From: Ectocarpus siliculosus
Taxonomy: Eukaryota; Sar; Phaeophyceae; Ectocarpales; Ectocarpaceae
NCBI GenBank assembly: GCA_000310025.1
Contig: FN649727.1
Span: 3,588,528 to 3,652,527, forward strand
Direction of reading: 5' to 3'
DNA length: 64,000 nucleotides
This document shows positions 58,481 through 64,000 of this stretch, piece by piece. A program made the position numbers and the translations under genes. A model generated the notes under the pieces. That model had not been told where the DNA came from and ran no database searches. It saw only the letters and a list, made by a program, of their open reading frames with translations. Numbering within the stretch: the first letter of the stretch is position 1; each line of letters starts with the position of its first letter.

Positions 58481-60604
58481 ACTGAAACATGTTGTGACCC
58501 ACAAAAATTTGAATCGGCCGTTCTTTTTCACTGGAAACTGGAAAAAAAAAATGTCTCGAGGAGCCGAAGAAGGTCCCTCGGATCTGAAATATTTTGCCCT
58601 CGCAGGACACTCCCCTCAGCAAAAGAGAGAACCAAAAAAAATCCCAGAAAAAATTTTCCAACTACCGGGACATAGGTTTTGGAGTATAATTAGATAATTG
58701 CGACGGCGAAGCCCGCTAATACAAGTGTAAAACCCATCTGAGGGCCGCACGCTTTCAAAATGTTGCACCTCTCTGAATCAATGAAGGAAAGGGGACACCA
58801 GAGCAGAGGTGTCGTCACCGCGGCGGCAAAGAAATCACCGTGCAGATAAGCTGCCATGCGGGTTGAAACATGCCATCAAGATGATTTATGTAGGGCGTTC
58901 TTTGCGTTCATTCCAAAGAACCCCTAATGAGTCAAGAGAGCGAAAAAGACAGCAGATCATAAACAGAGATAGATGCAGAGATGCCAGAGCATCATCATCA
59001 TCCGTTACTTGAAGTGATATGGCGAGAGGAAGGGCGTGCAGACGATATAGAAACATGCACGGATCCCTGGGTATGGGTACTACTGCTGTACAGCCGTCGT
59101 CGTATGCATAGCTCGACTAAAATACGCGCGAGTGCGTGGTGTGTTTATGATCTGCCTCCTCGTTGTTTTCTAAGCTCTTCTTCGTGGTGCTGCCGCGTGC
59201 TGGTTATCGACACTCGGTGTGGGTTGAAGTCGCGAAACTTCGTACACACAGACACAGGAGTGGTCTCTGCTGGTTCTATCCTGCTGTAGGCGTATAGTAT
59301 GCGCCAGTTGCAGCTCCCAGGCTACCGGCTGATGTGTGTTGGTCTGTGAACTGGTTGGTTCGAATGCGGTGCCCAGCAGAAAGTGGCATAATTGCCAAAA
59401 TTACTCGAAAATAGAGAAGACGCCAAGTAGGCGCAGGGTTAAATGGAGGCAGGTGATTGGCGGACGCGAAGTTAAATCTGTCCCCCGGTGGCTTTGTTTG
59501 TTGCCAAAAAAATCGGTGCTCAAGAAACGGCCTGAAGGCTTTTTTGGTTTGGAATTTGGAATGCCTCCCCGCGAAATAGAGCCGGTCGCGGCGACGTTAG
59601 GCGTTTTACAGGTGCCATCCATGACTGGCCGTGCTTGGGCATGCGCGGCAATGTACCGACGTGCCTCCTGCGTGCCTCTGAGAAGGCAGCATGATAGAAA
59701 AAAGATTCGCTGCCGCCAGAGAAAATTGTCCCAAGCACATATAAAATCGAAATGACACATATCTGGGAGAAATCGACATGTGCGAGACCATGTGCCGAAC
59801 CTGCAGTATGGAGAGGTGCAGCCTGAGAGGTGGGGAGGTTGAGAAAACACACGACCAGCAACTTGTTCATCTCTGGTCGATACCTCTCTTGCGAAAATGC
59901 TGCAGGCCATGTGATGCCCAATGCGATTGGTGTGGCCCAGCATGTACTCACCCCCGTGCATCTGTAAGCTACTTCTACATATAGTTTTGGGTGCCGTGCC
60001 TGGAGATACTGTATGCATAGAGTACTACTGCTGTACAACCGAGATTGCGAGACCCGAACGAAATAACATCACAGCAGTCTACCGCCTCCCTTGATTCGTA
60101 GATATGTCACAGAGACAGACAGTCACACACGTCTCACCTTCGGACATTGCAAGCGCTTGCGGTAGACTAGAGGATGGTTCGTGTGCAGGGGAAAGCAGGC
60201 CGCAGGTGGTGTGTACGTGTGTACCAGGTATCGCGTGCCGCGTGCTTGAGCTAGGAGAGACGTGCAAAAATGTACAGTAGATCTACGTTCTCTTGGAGTT
60301 CTTAGACAAATCCGGGAGAGGCATTCTCAAGTGCGGCGAAACTGCGTTCTAATCCTCCCGTGACCACGCCAGTCGGATCGCGTCCTAATCCCAACAACAT
60401 GTTGAAGCATGTGGACGCCGTGTTGGACAAATGGCGGTAGAGCTCATCCAACAGTCCGCATTCCTCGCGGGCTTCCCCCCTGGTGTTCACACCAAGAAGG
60501 ACGGTTCGGTTCGGATCAACGTCAAACCAGCGCTCAATGCTCTTTTGTAGATCTATTTAGATGGGCGGCCTCTCCCTCATTCACTGCTTCGCACAGTGCC
60601 GTCT

Positions 60605-61350
60605 CATCACATCCTCTTGCACAGCAGCACCGCACATACCACGCAGACAACATACGAGACAACCAGCACAGCAGTATACGGACTGATGCAGGTCGAGGGC
60701 AGGCAAAGGCACACGGCATAGGAGGCGTTGGGTGTGACTTTCGGGAGAATCCCCGAAATCCTCGCACAGCAGCAGCAGCACCGCACACACACACCACGCA
60801 GACAACATACGAGACAACTAGCACAGCAGCATACGGACTGATGTAGGTCGAGGGTAGTCAAAGGCACACAGCATAGGAGGCGTTGGGTGTGACTCTTACA
60901 GCCCGTTGCCTGCTGTCGGCAGCACAAGCGAGTGACGACGCAAGCAAAAGTCAATCAAGCTGCGGTCCGTCTACATCAATCATACTCAACCTGTCTGTAC
61001 CGATCTTTGGAGCTTCCCACATAGACACATCCCCACAACAGAGACAACGAGACGTACACACCGCTGTAAGCCAAGGCCGGCCAAAGGCACACATCATGGC
61101 TGGCGTCGGAAGCTGTTTTTAGACCCCGAGGTCTCCTGCTATGTAGCAAAGCAGCGCAAGCGAGGGAACATGTGCGAGTGCACACAAGTCAAATCTGTGT
61201 CTGCAGTCTGTCTTCGTCTGCAGGCCGATCTTTGCTTTCTCCGCAGAAGCACCCCCGAAACAGGGGCAAAGTGAGACGTACACAACGCTGTAGGCCAAGG
61301 GCGGCCAAATATACACATCGTAGGAGGCATCGGGGGCGATTTTAGAGCCC
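60605..61350 (+). repeat. Imperfect tandem array, about four copies
   Basis: Units near 60605-60735, 60765-60900, 61015-61110 and 61240-61350 share ACATACGAGACAACNAGCAC, a GTAGGTCGAGGG-type block, AAAGGCACACNGCATAGGAG and GCGTTGGGTGTGACT. The first two are close; the last two are diverged. CAG runs and CA-rich tracts lie between them. Confidence 0.8.
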
Positions 61351-62474
61351 GTTACCCGCTGCTAGATACTAAAATGAGAACAAGTTGGCAACGCAGCTTG
61401 CCGGCAACCGCGCTAATCTTTTTACTGGCAGTGCCCTCACCGCCGCACGTCACGTAGGCCCCAATAAGTAGTAAAGCGGGGCGGCTCGGCTCTCCACACA
61501 TTTCTTCCACATGCCCAAACAGCGTTGTTACCCAGACAAACTACCGTGAGTCAATGCGCTTTCGTGTTATCTTCTTAACGGGGGCATTAGGTTTGTGGCG
61601 CCTGTTTCTCACCGACAGATCTCCTCCGTACAGCATATGTTTCGCAATCAATGAATCTATTCGTCGTCGCCGATACTAACACATTTATTTCTGCCATGCC
61701 TTGTACTTCTCCACCTCCTTAAAAAAGGTACCTACTCGGTCTCGAGCTTGAAATACATGACAGTAACCGACAAGACGCCCGGTACAACGACAGCAAGTAG
61801 CAGCGCAGCAATGACAAAACGACACGAACGACAAAATACCAAAATATATGGCGACGACAAACAATCAAAGTTGTTGACTTGTCGACGCGTATCTAGACTA
61901 TGTACTCATGGCCCAAAACACTTCTTATAATATGATCAAGATGCCGTCAATAGTCGTCGCTACGAAACAACACCCCAGGCGTTACGGAGTTATAGCATCT
62001 CCGGAGAAGATGGTGCTTCGGGTTTGCGCGAGGGAGCAAAATTGGAATGTCTGGATCCGCCCTTTCACAGCAACACGATCTGTGCGCCCCTTTCGTTGAG
62101 CCCTTAGCCTCTCAAGACTGTTCTCCCTGTACATGAGGACGCTGTAATGATCTCCGACGAACCGTCACTGAGAGTGGGTAACAGCTGGCCCGTACAACAA
62201 ATCCCTGCAACGCTAGAGAGTACAAATGCTCAAGAACAGCTAGAAAACCTCATGTCCACGAAATAATCTCGTGCACGTGCCTAAATAGCGTGCTTTCAAC
62301 GCTGTTCTGAACTCCATCAACGCAAAATGTCGTAGGGGTTCCAAATGCAAAGCGGCAGCACGCTTGGCTTTTCATTTCCAAAGTTTTCAAAATTCAGGAC
62401 GTCGTTGCACATTTCACCCAAAACCGTTCAGTTATCAGGCCTATTGGCTTGTTTCCAAAGTTTTCAATGTCCAG

Positions 62475-63939
62475 TCAACGCAGACGCAGCCGCGGCTGGA
62501 CCATGTGGGCCTCCTCCCCGGCCACCTCGAGATGACTGCGGTCGTAGAAGTTCTTGATGTGGCCTATCGGGCCAAACTCTGGAGCCGTCGGGCGATGGTC
62601 CCACGCCATGTTCCCGATGTCCTGGGCCATGGTGCGGTACGGACCCATACGCTTCCCTGTGGACTGTTAGGTCGGGTGTTGTTCGTCGCGAATGCAGAAA
62701 GAGCGGCGAGATATACCTCTGAAATAAACAGTTATTTGCGTCGTCCAAGTCTCCGTTGATCGAGTTTGGTTGTTTCCGTTGCTGCTGTTGTTGTTGCTGT
62801 TTCGTACTGTTGGTGTTCCTGAACCCATCTCTTCCTCAGTTTTTAGCAGTTGGCTCACGTGTATCCCTACGAAGCGAACACACGGCACAGACTAGAGAGC
62901 AAAGAGAGAATGAACACTAAAAATGTGCAAAGTTTGCGTCCGAAGAAGACTCGATAGTAACACGATTTTGTCGTCTGAGATGCCAAAAACAAATGCTGGC
63001 GTTGTTCGAGGTACAGCAACTGTCGCTGCATACAACAGCACACGCGAATGCCAAGAAACGACGCCGATGTTTACTGGTTCAAAGTTCTGTAGCAAGGGAT
63101 CTTAAGCCTTGGAACAGCCGTCCAATAAGAACCGCTGGCGATACACGCTCACCTTCTGAAAGTCGTAAAACGCATCGTGTTTTCGATAAGGGTTGAATTC
63201 ATTTTGAAGGGAGCGGCCGACGTCATACAGGTGCTTGATCTCCTCCTTCCCTTCAACGAATCTTCTCGAGGAGGCGTGCTTGGCTTTGGCCTGCGCCACC
63301 TTCTCTCGCTCGTCCTGTCAGGCGTGTCGGTGAGATGTTGTGTATGTGTTTTCTTGTTGAATAGTATCGACCGCGCGAACCGGTTAATTAATAAACGATG
63401 GCAAACCCATTCAGTCCTTTGGCCGAGCACAACGAGACGAACATCCGTGTCTGTCGATTATCCTGATCAGGCACAGATTTCCACAGAAAAAGCGATTAAT
63501 CTTTAAACTCTCTACAGCTGTTTGTATTACTGCTTTCCTTCCAGAACATTAGCTGTTGCGGTGCTGACTAGTCGTCCAGTAAGTCGATTGATAGTCAGTG
63601 CAGCTAGTCGGTCACCCATGTACCACTTCACATCCCGCTGGACGAAGATTATGTGCGTGGCAGTGTACGGGGCGAGCGTCTGCCCTTTTGGAGGTGCCCG
63701 TACACGTTGTTTGTTTGAAAGGCAACCCTCCTCTGCTCCTCGGCTAACCTGTACCTGCAGCGGGATCGAGTGGGCAAATCTGTCCTTCCCGGACACGCTC
63801 ACCGTGCAAAACCTACGTGCAGTCTAGGCGATGGGGAGCTATTGTTCGATGAATTTCTCATCACTTGTTCTGCAATGTGAGAGACCCTGAGTCGTTCCTG
63901 CTCCTCCGGGGCAGCCTTTCGAACGCCCACCGGTGGCAT
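62475..63939 (-). CDS. Unrecognised 157-aa protein, three exons
   Basis: Exons in transcription order: 63939-63817, 63314-63153, 62663-62475 (stop TGA). All joins are phase 0 with GT-AG borders. The protein starts MPPVGVRKAAPEEQERLR. A basic helical middle follows (DEREKVAQAKAKHASSRRF, then HLYDVGRSLQNEFNPYRKHD). The C-terminal part is rich in conserved-looking residues (GPYRTMAQDIGNMAWDHRP, EFGPIGHIKNFYDRSHLEV). Composition, splice fit and a natural start and stop argue for a real gene, and the second and third exons read strongly as protein. I do not recognise the family. The first donor (GTAGGT) has a nearby alternative (GTGAGC at 63805) that would break phase. Confidence 0.5.
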
Positions 63940-64000
63940 CAATCTGCCAGACCGCCAGTTTCTCTCTCACACACCCTGACTTTCACCGTATCCTGCTACA

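Larger units (their letters stand above)
54639..62474. other. Repeat-rich region without a confident gene
   Basis: This holds a roughly 24-bp satellite (55894-56103), an assembly gap inside a 597-bp tandem repeat (56140-57745), a 206-bp-period duplication (58161-58480) and a roughly 150-230-bp tandem array (60605-61350). ORFs of up to 205 codons (59401-60018, -) overlap on both strands with no named domain. Confidence 0.5.

Overview
The window is nuclear DNA from an intron-rich eukaryote. Every recognisable protein gene is split into short exons by GT-AG introns of roughly 240 to 2,400 bp, and reading frames rejoin exactly across the junctions I could place. The gene set is a PPR-SMR organellar RNA protein, TFIIB, FAN1 nuclease, a HAD-IGPD fusion and a protein-only RNase P. 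Together with the intron style, simple repeats and Ala/Gly-rich insertions, this fits a stramenopile alga, most likely a brown alga related to Ectocarpus. That placement is inference. I saw no CRISPR, rRNA or convincing tRNA.

Layout. 1-2872 (+): 3' part of a PPR-SMR gene, cut by the window edge. 2873-7422: intergenic, with dispersed repeats. 7423-10075 (-): TFIIB, 5 exons, 354 aa. 10076-10737: shared upstream region. 10738-19619 (+): FAN1, 9 exons, 1805 aa, with a LINE-type retrotransposon fragment in one intron. 19620-27389: long stretch without a confident gene. 27390-31287 (+): uncharacterised TPR-like protein, 5 exons. 32534-38608 (-): fusion of a HAD-IA phosphatase-like domain with imidazoleglycerol-phosphate dehydratase (histidine biosynthesis), 12 exons. 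38609-39127: second shared upstream region. 39128-49510 (+): PRORP, 9 exons, about 873 aa, with a structured repeat family and a foldback element in its introns. 49511-62474: repeat-rich, gene-poor, with one YCII-domain exon near 54.5 kb, several tandem arrays and a 100-N gap in a tandem repeat. 62475-63939 (-): unrecognised 157-aa protein, 3 exons.

How the genes relate. There is no operon logic. TFIIB (basal transcription) and FAN1 (crosslink repair) are head to head, as are the histidine-synthesis fusion and PRORP, so each pair probably shares a bidirectional promoter. The PPR-SMR protein and PRORP are both organellar/tRNA-processing type factors, but they lie 39 kb apart and may be neighbours by chance.

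Assembly quality is poor at 1-185 and 56140-56581, where the text looks like base-smeared trace reads. No clearly novel system stands out. The best leads are the five-copy hairpin-capable repeat inside the RNase P gene, the HAD-IA/IGPD fusion, and the conserved orphan-like genes.
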